Below, in pieces: positions 13,559 to 23,235 of a stretch of 64,000 bases of DNA; positions within the stretch are counted from its first letter, which is position 1; every line of letters starts with the position of its first letter. The notes under the pieces were generated by a model. That model made no database searches. It saw nothing but the letters and a program-made list of their open reading frames with translations, and was not told the origin of the DNA. The DNA comes from Escallonia rubra (lineage: Eukaryota > Streptophyta > Magnoliopsida > Escalloniales > Escalloniaceae). Location of the stretch: assembly GCA_033065855.1 (NCBI GenBank), contig JAVXUO010001151.1, forward strand, positions 124,001 through 188,000. Direction: 5' to 3'. Position numbers and translations under genes: made by a program.

Positions 13559-14758
13559 GGGATACAACAATATCTGTGAGGTTAGGCTAAAATTACAGGC
13601 GTGTCATTAGCTTGGACAAATTATACTTATGTATGTTGATCAAATAGAAATACTAAAATACATTATGATTTGGATGCAATGACCAAAATGCCCATCATTT
13701 AGTAATGTAATTCTTCAAATGCCAGTCTCCATTCTCTCTGTGTGCGCAACAGACTCTGATAAATTCAAGTGCTTGTTCAGATATTGGCAAAACAATGTAT
13801 AAACTACACAAATATCTGACACCCAATATTCATCACTGCTACAGATTGAACATGAAAACAAAATTTCTAGATTCAGTGTCTTGTTTGCCTCTTCCTCTCA
13901 GATTCAAACCTAAAATCAAACATGTACAAAAAATGGCATCCCAATCCCAATCACACTGAATAATTTCTTTGGCACTTCTTCTTCTTCTTGTTTGTTTTTC
14001 TGGCTACAAATACCCATAGTACATACATATCCACAGAAGGGATTATGGCAACAACGTCGTCTATGGTATGCACGTGGTTGGTGGCAGCATGCATGTCGAT
14101 TGCCTGTTACAAGGACCACCATGCTATGCTCACTCCCTTGCCACCAATGCTCGATTCTTCGAGGCGGAGGTGGAGGATTCTCGCCAAATACAGGGCGACT
14201 GCCGGCATAGGATTTTGGCTTCGAATTTTTGCTTTTGTGATAGGGCTTCTACTTCATTTATATGACCGAGGGGCATGCTGGTGGGCCGCAGGTGGTGGCA
14301 GATTAGTGTTGCAAGCGGCGGTGGATTAGTCCTGCTGGCTGATTAGGATTTCAGAGGCAGGGGTGAGGAAGGGGAGGCGACATGATGGGGGGATTGAAGG
14401 AGCCGCGACATTAGGGGTGTGGTGATGGTTGTTGTTTCAGGTTGAGGAGGAGAGAGAACACCAGGATGTGTTTGTCTTGCCGACTTTGAGACGGTTGAGT
14501 GGTTGCCAAAGAAATTACAGAGGCGAAGTAAATGAGAATTAGGGTTGAAACCCTAATTTACAGATGAGATATGGTATATACTTTGCATATACAAAATAAG
14601 GTAGTAGTGCCATTTAAAATTATGTATTGATGACATAAGTAAATACATATATTTTTTTAATAAATCAATGATGGAAGGATATAATTGTAACCTTTTGAAA
14701 TATTGTGTTCTTGATTGTAATTTCACCCTAACATCAGGGATATTGCTGTAATTATTCC
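13559..14758. mobile_element. Mutator-like non-autonomous element (MULE 3) inside Tat pol
   Basis: A perfect 9-bp target duplication, TTTTGATTA, lies at 13550-13558 and 14759-14767. The termini are imperfect inverted repeats of about 45 bp; the left contains ACAACAATATCTGTGAGGTT and the inverted right end contains ACAGCAATATCCCTGATGTT. There is no transposase. The interior has overlapping open frames at 13988-14329 (+) that resemble no family I know. They could be a captured gene fragment (Pack-MULE) or chance. Confidence 0.75.
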
Positions 14759-14767
14759 TTTTGATTA

Positions 14768-15674
14768 TCCTCTTTGTTACTAATATAGATTATGATGAAT
14801 TAATCAACACAATTAATGACGAGTCATACCTAATGGACCCCCAGAAGAGAAAAAATATTCACAAGAAATGAAAAAAGAAATTAAAAATTGGGAATCTAGT
14901 CTTGTCAAGCGAGTGGCAGAAAAAATAGTTAAAGTCAGTATAGGCATGCTTGAGAATATAAAATAAATCAAAATTAGCTTAGGTGCGATAAAGAAGGAAG
15001 AAATCACTGCACTTCTTAGGGAATTTATCGATGTATTTACTTCGTCATATAGTGACATGCCCGGTAGAGACCCGTCGATAGTGGAACACCACCTACCTGC
15101 CCTGCCCAAAGCCAAATCCGTCAAGGAAAAGCTCCGCAAGTTGAGGCCGGAGTGCTCCGCATTGGATTACAGAAGTGTTCCGCATTAAGAAGAAGGTGAT
15201 GAAGTTACTCCGTATTAGATTCATTAGAGTAATCGAGTACCTTACCTGGCTAGCCAACATTGCACCAGTCCTTAAACCTTCTGATCAAGTCAGAATGTAT
15301 GTTGATTACCGAGACCTAAATTGAGTTTCCCTTAAAGATGACTTTCCTCTGCACATCATAGACAATACAGCCAAGCGTGAGTTGGTATATTTCGTAGATT
15401 GTTTTGCGGGGCACAATCAGATAAAGATGGCTCTTGACGACCAGGAGAGGACTGCCTTCACCACTCCTTGGGGGTACTTTTTTTCTATATCGTGATGTCT
15501 TTGGGCTTGAAGATTTTTGGAGCTACCTACCAGTAAACTGCCACCACCCTGTTCCATGATATGATTCATAAAGAGGTAAAAGTGTATATTGATGATCATC
15601 GCACAAAGTCGACAAAGCGGGAGGATCATCGCACAGTGTTGAGAAATATTCTGAGAGGTTGAGCCAGTATAACG
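14768..15674 (+). pseudogene. reverse transcriptase remnant of the Tat-type element
   Basis: RT copies the element RNA into DNA. Readable pieces are a segment upstream of RT (motif DMPGRDPSIVEHHLP at about 15054-15098), VDYRDLN at about 15302-15322 followed by a stop, FPLHIIDN, a catalytic-palm-like FVDCFAGHNQIKMALDD at about 15391-15441, AFTTPWGYF, and a VYIDD box at about 15572-15586 that keeps the two catalytic aspartates. Stops and frameshifts separate the pieces. The block is cut by a hAT-like insertion at 15675, and the frame resumes at 16220. Confidence 0.8.
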
Positions 15675-16211
15675 CATAGTTATTAAAGGCGCAGGTGTAC
15701 CTAAGGCACAAAGGGTCCCTAGAGCCTAGGCCTAGGCGCACGCCATTTCAAAGTGAGGCACAAAATAAAAATAAAAAGATATTAGTGCATTAAGCCAATA
15801 AAATCACAGCCTCCAAGTCTGGTAGAGATTTCTCCTCAATTTCATCTTCTTTGTCTACAAGGTGGAGTGAAGGAGTAGATTTACTTAAAAGAGAGTAATA
15901 ATTAGAGTTGAGGCGCTAGCACAGTGAACAATAATAAGAGAATCGATTGACTTAGGGTTTGGAGTTTTAGGTTCTTTTATGGTTTAGATATTGATTTATT
16001 ATTTTATGAAACAAAGAATAAAAAATAATGAACGGTTGAGATGATGCCACGATCCAAAAATAAAAAAATTAGGATTTTTGAGGTTTTTTTGTTGTTGCGT
16101 CTCGACCACCGTCTTGCGCCTTGCACCTTGCCCCTGGTGCCTAGGCATGAAAGGCGTGTGCCTTTTGGAAAGGGCTGCGCCTTGCGCCTAAGCGCGCCTT
16201 TGATAACACTG
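15675..16211. mobile_element. hAT-like MITE inside Tat pol
   Basis: The termini are inverted repeats: CATAGTTATTAAAGGCGC at the left and, inverted from the right, CAGTGTTATCAAAGGCGC. The 8-bp target duplication is GTATAACG at 15667-15674 and GTATAATG at 16212-16219, with one mismatch. An 8-bp duplication and CA...TG ends fit hAT. The ends are rich in GGCGC/GCCTAGG and the middle is AT-rich. There is no coding capacity. Removing the insert with one duplication rejoins the pol reading frame. Confidence 0.75.
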
Positions 16212-16811
16212 GTATAATGTGAGGCTAAACCCTCAGAAGTGTGTGTTCCGGGTTACAGCAAGAAAGTTGCTAGGTTTCATTGTGAGCAAAAGAGGAATAG
16301 AGGTGGACCTTGCCAAGATCAAAGCCATAGTTGAGATGCCCTCTCCGATAACTGAGAAGGAGGTAAGAGGATTCTTGGGTAAGATCTAATACATTAGCCG
16401 ATTCATATATCATTTGACCATGATCTGTGAACCTGTGTTGAAGGTATTAAAAAAGGATTCAACAAAAGAGTGGAACCCTTCATGCCAAGAAGCCTTCAAC
16501 AAAATCAAACATAGCAACCCCACAGTTCTAAGGCCTCCGATACCCGGTAATCATTTACTGCTATACCTAACCATAACTGATACCACAACCGGAGCCATGT
16601 CAGCCCAATATTTGAGAATTTCTTGATCGAGAGAGCCATTTTTCTGTCAACAAGAAGCTGACCAAAGGAAAGGTGAATCATTCAACTTTAGAGAAGACGC
16701 GTGTATATCTGGTTGAGGCAACACAGAGATTGAGACATTATGTTTTAGCTTACCTTATCGTACTTTTAGGTAGAATGGCTCCTATGAAGTACCTCTTTGA
16801 GAAGCTAGTAC
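16212..16811 (+). pseudogene. RT end and first RNase H remnant of the Tat-type element
   Basis: After the hAT-like insert, pol continues with LNPQKCVFRV, then LLGFIVSKRGIEVD and the RT connection segment at about 16220-16400. An RNase H-like part follows: EWNPSCQEAFNKIK at about 16469-16510, HLLLYLTITDTTTGAM at about 16552-16600, and MKYLFEKLV at about 16779-16810, where the next insert begins. In-frame stops are present near 16388 and 16624. RNase H removes RNA from the RNA-DNA hybrid. Confidence 0.75.
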
Positions 16812-17537
16812 CAGGACTGCAATTTGGGCGGTCTGGACGGGCCCAAAGTTCATACCATACCTAGCCCACTCTAAAAAACTCGTGCCCTTGCCCAGCCCAG
16901 CCCATCTACGGGCTAAATAATATATGTCGATGCCTAGCCTGTGAAAGTTTTGGTGGGCACAGGCCGGACACGGGCTGTTCATAGGTTGTCCATGATTTCA
17001 TATTAGTTTTTATTTACTTTATTTTAATGTATTATCATCCAAGTCTAGCTATTAGTGATAAGTTTTTGATAAATTAACTTTTAAGCATATCATTTACCAT
17101 TGGAGTATTCTAATTAGTCATGATAATAAAGATGAGTAAAGTGAACTCTCAAAATGGAATTAATTATAAGCATGTAAATAAAGTTCCAAGAAAAAATAAA
17201 AGAAAAAGACGAGGGTTTTGTAACAATCTTACGATGTCTAGTCTTGTAATGAAAGACATGGGAGAAAAAAAGAAGTCTTCAAATGTCTCTAAATGCATAT
17301 TGTTAGAGGATTTTAAAGACTAAAGAAAAAAAACACATATCTTCTACACGTAAAAATTTATATATGTAATTCATATATAATTTAAACTTCTACAACTAGG
17401 TTTCCCACGGGCTCGGCGGGCCTCCAAAAACCTTTGCCCATGTCCACCCCAGTTACTATAATACTAAGACCACGCCCATATTTTTATGGGCCGGCATGGG
17501 CTACCCACGGGGCTGCCCTGCCCAAGTTGCACCCCTA
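16812..17537. mobile_element. hAT-like non-autonomous element with GGGCC-rich ends, inside Tat pol
   Basis: The left end is CAGGACTGCAATTTGGGC; the right end, inverted, is TAGGGGTGCAACTTGGGC. The 8-bp target duplication is GCTAGTAC (16804-16811) and GCAAGTAC (17538-17545), one mismatch. The subterminal regions are full of GGGCC/GGCCC and the middle is AT-rich. No transposase was found. It resembles the element at 58206-59970 in design. The pol frame resumes at 17546. Confidence 0.75.
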
Positions 17538-17545
17538 GCAAGTAC

Positions 17546-18170
17546 TGTCAAAACACATAGCCAAGTGGCTTTCATTGCTATCAGAATTTGATATCACATG
17601 TCACCCAAAAGTCGATCAAGGGAAAGGTCGTGGCCGACTTGTTAGCCGATTTTTCGACAGAAAATACCAGCAAATGGGAGGCAAAATTTCCAGATGAAGG
17701 AGTGTGTGTCGTGGAAACAAAAGTAAGGTAGTAATTGTATTTTGACAAAGCAGTGAATAACAAGGGCTTCAGAGTAAGGATATTGTTAATCTCACCAGAC
17801 AGAGCCCATTCATTTATAGTAATCAATGTGACTTTCGACTGTACTAACAACACCGCCAAATGTGAAGGTTGTATCATTGGTTTAGAGATGGTCATAAACC
17901 TAGGATTTCAAGAGATTACAATGTACGGAGACTTAACACTGATCATATACCAGATATTGTATGGAGACTCAACACTGATCATATACCAGATTTAGGATTT
18001 GTGGAGAATAAGAGATACACGTATACAAGCATACCATGCCCATTTGGAGAAAATTATATACCAGTTTGAGGATGTAATGTTTCATTAACTACCCCGTCTC
18101 AAGAAAAAAATTGTCGATGCCTTAGCCACCCTTGCTTCGATGGTTGATATACCCAAATGACAGTAGGTAG
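17546..18170 (+). pseudogene. second (archaeal-type-like) RNase H remnant of the Tat-type element
   Basis: After the insert the frame gives AKWLSLLSEFDITCHPK (about 17559-17610), then a second RNase H-like domain. A YFDKAVNNKGFRVRILLISP segment lies at about 17738-17800, TFDCTNNTAKCEGCIIGLE at about 17831-17890 and YGDLTLIIYQI at about 17925-17960. A short tandem copy of the last segment follows (GGAGACT repeats at about 17928 and 17962). KKIVDALATLASMVD-like residues close it near 18105-18150. A second RNase H between RT/RNase H and integrase is a Tat hallmark. Frameshifts break it. Confidence 0.75.
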
Positions 18171-18239
18171 AGCCATTTGTGATACATAAGAGAGATAGAC
18201 TAGTTTATTGCTTCATGATAGCACCTGTAGAGGAGGATA

Positions 18240-19130
18240 GAATAGCCGAACCTTGGTACACTAATGTGCAGAACCTTATCCGGAATGGTACATACCCTGA
18301 CAGATATGCCGCGAATTACCGAATACCTTTGATTAGATAGGTAGCCCAGTTCATCATGTGTGGCCAAAGATTATAAAAGATACATTATAATGGAGAACAC
18401 CTACTGTGTGTAACCAAGAGAGAGAGATCATGAAGGATATACATTCAGGAGAGTGTGGACCGCACATGAACGACTGAATGCTAGAGAAAAAAAATTCTTT
18501 GACGAGGATATTATTGGAGTACAATGGAGCAAGACTGTATTGAGTATGTGAGGAGGTGTCACAAGTGAACAAGTGTATGCTAACCTACAATCTTTCCCTC
18601 TCCGAGAATTATATATCTCCCTGGCCGTTCTCAGTTTGGGGAATATACATGATAGCAAAAATCAGTCATAAGGCCTCTAATGGACTTGAGTCTGGTAGCC
18701 ATAGATTACTTCACGAAGTGGGTGGAAGCCGCTTCGTATACCGTCGTCAATGCCAGGAAGGTGGCCTAACTAGTCAGAACAGACATCATTTGTCGATATG
18801 GAGTGCCTCGAGAGTTGATCTCAGATGACATGTTACATTTCGAAAGAGAAGTCACGGACATAGCCAAGGAGTATGACATCATTCGTCACCATACCGTCCA
18901 TAGGCCAATGGAACTGTAGAGGCGGCCAACAACAATATCAAGAACATGATGAGTAAGATGATAGCTTCTTGTAAGAGTTGGCCATATAAGCTCTCCTACG
19001 CCCTCTGGCACTATAGGACACATGTGAATACATCGACCGGAGCTATCCCATATTCCCTAGTCTATGACGTGGAGGCCTTACTCCTGGTATAACTGGAAGT
19101 TGATCTCTGAGAGTAACTAATTGATTAGGT
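18240..19130 (+). pseudogene. integrase remnant of the Tat-type element
   Basis: Integrase inserts the cDNA into the host genome. The piece VAIDYFTKWVEAASYT at about 18690-18740 carries the first catalytic-region aspartate. GVPRELISDDMLHF at about 18801-18842 corresponds to the second, where the usual D-N-G is changed. A frame near 18900-19080 gives a Glu-containing AANNNIKNMMSKMIASCKSW run and then LSYALWHYRTHVNTSTGAIP. Several frameshifts and stops break it. A zinc-binding N-terminal part can be guessed at 18240-18560 but is badly worn. Confidence 0.75.
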
Positions 19131-19504
19131 CTCTATACGATCAGGTGAATCATAATTGGGGGTACAACGTTGTTAGCCAATTTAGACGGAATCGAATTAT
19201 CACAACTAGTCAATCTAGACCGACTAAAGAAATGTTATAGTTGAGAGAAATTTGATGTAACACATATATGAAGGTATGTAGGAAGCCCATAAAGTTATCT
19301 TGGGTGTGGTCAAATTTTAATAAAAGTCTTTTATTCAACGTAACTGCTAAGATACACACTACATTCCTAAGAAAAATAAAAATGTCCGCTAGGACGAAAA
19401 CCCTGCAAAAAAAAAATTAAAAATGACAGTAAACACTATTAGAAAAAATAAAATATTTTCACTAGGATGTAAACCTTGCAAAGGGCAGTTTAGGAAAAAA
19501 AAAT
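19131..19504 (+). other. end of Tat pol and spacer
   Basis: This is the worn C-terminal end of pol followed by A-rich sequence at about 19400-19500. No further gene is seen on the + strand. The antisense block B ends near its right edge. Confidence 0.4.
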
Positions 19505-21354
19505 TCTAGGTCCTGTCATCAACTTCGGGAGATTGAGCTTCAGCACCTTCTTCGCACGTTTAATGGTTCCCAGCAATATAATGGGAAATCTATCAGCATC
19601 TATTTCTTTTCCTTTGACTTCCATGTTTCCATACTCTTCTAATATGTCAACCTCTGAGATACCGGGATAATATCCTCCAATTCTTCTACCTCAAAAGCTG
19701 GTTTCTGAACTAATTTCTCGTTACCCTTGCCATGCCTGCAATCCAACCTACCCTCGTGATAAGCATCCATGCTAGCTTCCCAATCCTAAGCAGCTTTGGT
19801 GGACAGTGCCCATTTCTGTTGTTTTTCCTTAAGCAGTGTGGAAGGGTGTCGCTGGGGTTCATCTCAGAGACCGTATCGAGTTCCTGTCTGCCTCGAACTT
19901 CTCTTCAAATACTTGTGAACCAATCTAAGACTGCCTAATCCAAATAACTTAGACTTCTTCCTCAGGTGGAGGATGACGAAAACTTTGCATTGTGCTCAGA
20001 AAAGACTTCCCGGAATCAGGCTCCTCTAGCCCCAAGCCGATGGCAGTACGAGCTTTTTCCTTTGCTCGTGCCAGAGGCCATATCTCACAAGCACTTGGGA
20101 AATCCTAGTTCAGCTCTGCTCTCAGCTTACTCTATAAAGCCAACACTGTCTTCTAAACATGAAACCTGAGCCAACTGACATACTACTTATACAAGAAAGA
20201 AGTAACCGGATCCAGGCAGTCGACAAAAGTGTCACCCCCTACGAAACGATCAAAATAGGTAGGAGAACCCCAGGCTTTGGATATGACTTTGATAACGAAA
20301 GGGCTAATAATATTCTCTATGGCATCAAAGGTACTGTAGAACTCCAGAACAGCCTGCTTATACCCAAATTGTCTCAGAACCCGACAAGAAAAATAAAAAG
20401 TAGAATAGCAGAATCCCAGGAGACAGACACAATAATATCTAGAAGTCTACAAAATAGAGTCGCGATTCCCCACACGGGAAAATACCAACGTATATCCTTA
20501 GACTCCTAAACCTAGAAGAAGCGAGTTCATTCATTTATGCCCGACCGACCCTCAAAGAGCAAAGGTTGAGAATGGAAAGAGCATGGGCAATAAGTTCTTT
20601 CAACAAGAAGAGTTATTAGATGCATGTGACCTAGCAGTCACGTATATAAGAGCAAAGGGCTACGCCCAAAAGGGACACTCGGATCCTTATGTACATCGGT
20701 AATGCCATGTAGGGTTTCAGCTACCACTAAAGGGATTAGGGTTTTGCCTTTCGTGGATACTTGGATTAATATATCGGTCAACCTCACCTCAGCAACACGA
20801 GGGCCAGAAAAAGTGAGATATTTGGCCATCAAACATAATGCCAGAGCAGCTACCCGACCACATGCATACCGCTAGTCATCACCCTCCGGTTTAGTGGAAA
20901 AATATTCTATCACGGGAAAAAGAATAATACCGAGCAGCTACCCGACCACATGCGTACCGCTAATCATGACCCTCCGGTTTAGTGGAAAAATATTCTATCA
21001 CGGGAAAAAGAATAATACCTTCATCCCGGATGAAAGACCTAGCACGCTCTTCATGGCCTTAGCATAACCGTCTTGGATAACCAGAATAACAATTAGCAGA
21101 TTAACCGGAATGTCCACCAGAGCAAAAAAAATCTTCATATGTAGGGCATATTTTATCAAGCCAAAACAAAAGACGTGATCATTGACATCCCAGAATTTGA
21201 ATGCCGCGTGAAGAATATCTTCATGAATAACCACACTCCTCAGACTTGTCACGCAGTTTAGGTTGAATCGGCCGTTGACGTGGATCTTGTTGAATGAATC
21301 GGCAAAGGCGTGAAATTGGAGCTCAAAGATCGTTGAATCATCTTCGAAAGCCAT
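19505..21354 (-). pseudogene. antisense coding remnant B of the Tat-type element (plant mobile domain-like)
   Basis: A - strand frame begins with an ATG at 21354 and is open for 118 codons to 20998. It continues in pieces (20638-20832, then shifted frames) toward about 19505, where a tract rich in Glu and Ser would be the C-terminus. The segment LHAAFKFWDVNDHVFCFG at about 21165-21223, followed downstream by VLGLSSGMKVLFF, is of a type I associate with plant mobile domain/DUF7745-like proteins found in plant retrotransposons. That family link is from memory and moderate. An 88-bp tandem duplication at 20843-21018 shifts the frame. Its position after pol, in antisense, is the notable point. 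Confidence 0.5.
20843..21018. repeat. 88-bp tandem duplication
   Basis: Two nearly identical 88-bp copies (20843-20930 and 20931-21018) differ by a few bases. Because 88 is not a multiple of three, the duplication breaks the antisense frame B. Confidence 0.9.
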
Positions 21355-21479
21355 TAAGAATTCTTGGAAGAGAATGAGAGTCGAACGTGGTTCTGGAAGG
21401 ATGAATCTTGAAAATATAATGAGAGAGCCCTACTTTGTATAGAGATAGGGGTCAAAAATTTAGAATAATTTAAATTTTT

Positions 21480-21655
21480 ATTGAAAAAACTAAATGGTTT
21501 TCAAATACACCGGCCAGTTTTCCAAGTTGATTTCAATATTTTCTTATGTTCAACTGGTTAGTTTTACTTGGAAAATTGGTTTTTGTCTCTATTCAACCGT
21601 CCGGTTTTACCACAAAATTTGAGTTGGGTTCTGACCAACCGACCAATTTTCATCA
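21480..21655. repeat. degenerate ACCGGNCGGTT-type motif cluster upstream of antisense block B
   Basis: Four spaced copies occur in an AT-rich tract: CACCGGCCAGTTTT, CAACTGGTTAGTTTT, CAACCGTCCGGTTTT and CAACCGACCAATTTT. They lie just upstream, in - strand sense, of the ATG at 21354. The same kind of motif recurs at 9935-10305 and 26270-26450. Confidence 0.6.
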
Positions 21656-21664
21656 TAAAATTAA

Positions 21665-22960
21665 GGGATAATACCATTTACTCTCCTGAACTGTCCCCGT
21701 TTTGTAATTTTGGTCCCTGAACTTTAAAATTCATTAAATCAGTCCATGTACTTTGTGCTGTCATCAATTTAGTCCTTCCATTAGCATTTCTGTTAAAACT
21801 CGGGGGTATTTTAGTCAAATAATGAAAAAATATGGGATAATACCATTTTAGTCTCCTAAACTATCCCCGCTTTTTTAGTTTGGTCCCTGTACTTTAAAAT
21901 TCGTTAAATCAGTCCATGTACTTTGCATCGTCATTAATTTAGTCCCTCCGTTAGCATTTCTGTTATAAATTTAGGGATATTTCAGTCAAGCCCTAGCCTT
22001 ATAGTCCTCAACCTCTCCCCCTTACCTTTCTCTCTCTTCTCCCTTCCCCGTCTTCCTTTCCTCCCTCTCTTCTCCATCCTAGAAGCCACCACCAAAATCA
22101 CGAACTCTAAATTTCATCCCTTTAAAACTAAACCCATCAATCATCTTCCACTACAATTACATATGACTCACCACATGGAACATCCCTTACCTGATTTAAC
22201 ATACCCTTCATCCTCCCTCCCAACACCAACACCCCAATTACAGCAAAGGAAACTAGGAAGCCCACCCAATTCCTTCCATTCTCAGATCTGCAACGAAAAA
22301 TGACAAGAATCTGCAAAGGAAACCCAGGAAGGTCACCCATCTCTATGGAGGGCTTATGCATTCCACCAATTGCTAGAGAAAAGGCGGAAGCGATGATGGT
22401 TGATTTACGGTGGTCGCAGCAGATGTGGGGGAAGAAGAATGGGGGAGAGTTGGGGGTTAATGGCAGGTATGATGAACAGGTCTTCTTGTGGCTGAGAATG
22501 GTGGTGATCAAACGGCTGGTGGTGATGGTTGATTTATGGTGGTGGTAGCAATGGTGGAAAGGCGGCGGGGGGGAAGGGGTGGTGTGGGTTGGGGGAAGGT
22601 AGAAAGGGAAGATATATGAAATATTTTTTTATTATTTGACTAAAATACCCCCGAGTTTTAACAAAAATGCTAACAGAGGGACTAAATTAATGACAATGCA
22701 AAGTACAGGTACTGATTTAACGAATTTTAAAGTACAGGGACCAAAATAAAAAATCGGAGATAGTTCAGGGGACTAAAATGGTATTATCCCATATTTTTTC
22801 ATTATTTGACTAAAATACCCCCGAGTTTTAACAGAAATGCTAACGGATGGACTAAATTAATGACGATGCAAAGTACAGGGACTGATTTAACGAATTTTAA
22901 AGTTCAGGGACCAAAATAACAAAACGGGGATAGTTCAGGGGAGTAAAATGGTATTATCCC
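21665..22960. mobile_element. Mutator-like element with doubled terminal inverted repeats (MULE 2)
   Basis: A perfect 9-bp target duplication, TAAAATTAA, flanks it at 21656-21664 and 22961-22969. The outer ends are GGGATAATACC and GGTATTATCCC. Each arm holds two tandem copies of a terminal unit of about 169-170 bp: 21665-21833 plus 21834 to about 22000 on the left, and about 22620-22790 plus 22791-22960 on the right. The unit copies share blocks such as GTTTTAACAGAAATGCTAAC. The interior of about 620 bp has a pyrimidine-rich stretch and an open frame of 124 codons (22137-22511, -) without family motifs. There is no transposase. Confidence 0.88.
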
Positions 22961-23235
22961 TAAAATTAATTTGGCCACTGACTAACTTCTGTGAAAATTG
23001 ATAGGGTATGCCTATTTTAAGCCGAACCCTGTACTTGTCAAGCAACTCAGCTCAATCTCAAATTTTCAACCAGTTCCATCCCTTGTTCCTTCCTTTATGT
23101 GCATGCGTGTCATAATATATTTAGATTTCACAGCAACATAATAATTGACTAGTAAAGTTTCTAACTCAAAACATAGAAAAATTAGAGTTTAGTACATCCA
23201 GAATTTGAAATAAATCTCTAAAGGACTCTAGGCCT

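Noticed and set aside
21834-22790. A second MULE nested inside MULE 2
   Set aside because: The inner borders are mirror images (AAAAAATAT and ATATTTTTT), not a direct duplication, so doubled TIRs explain it better.
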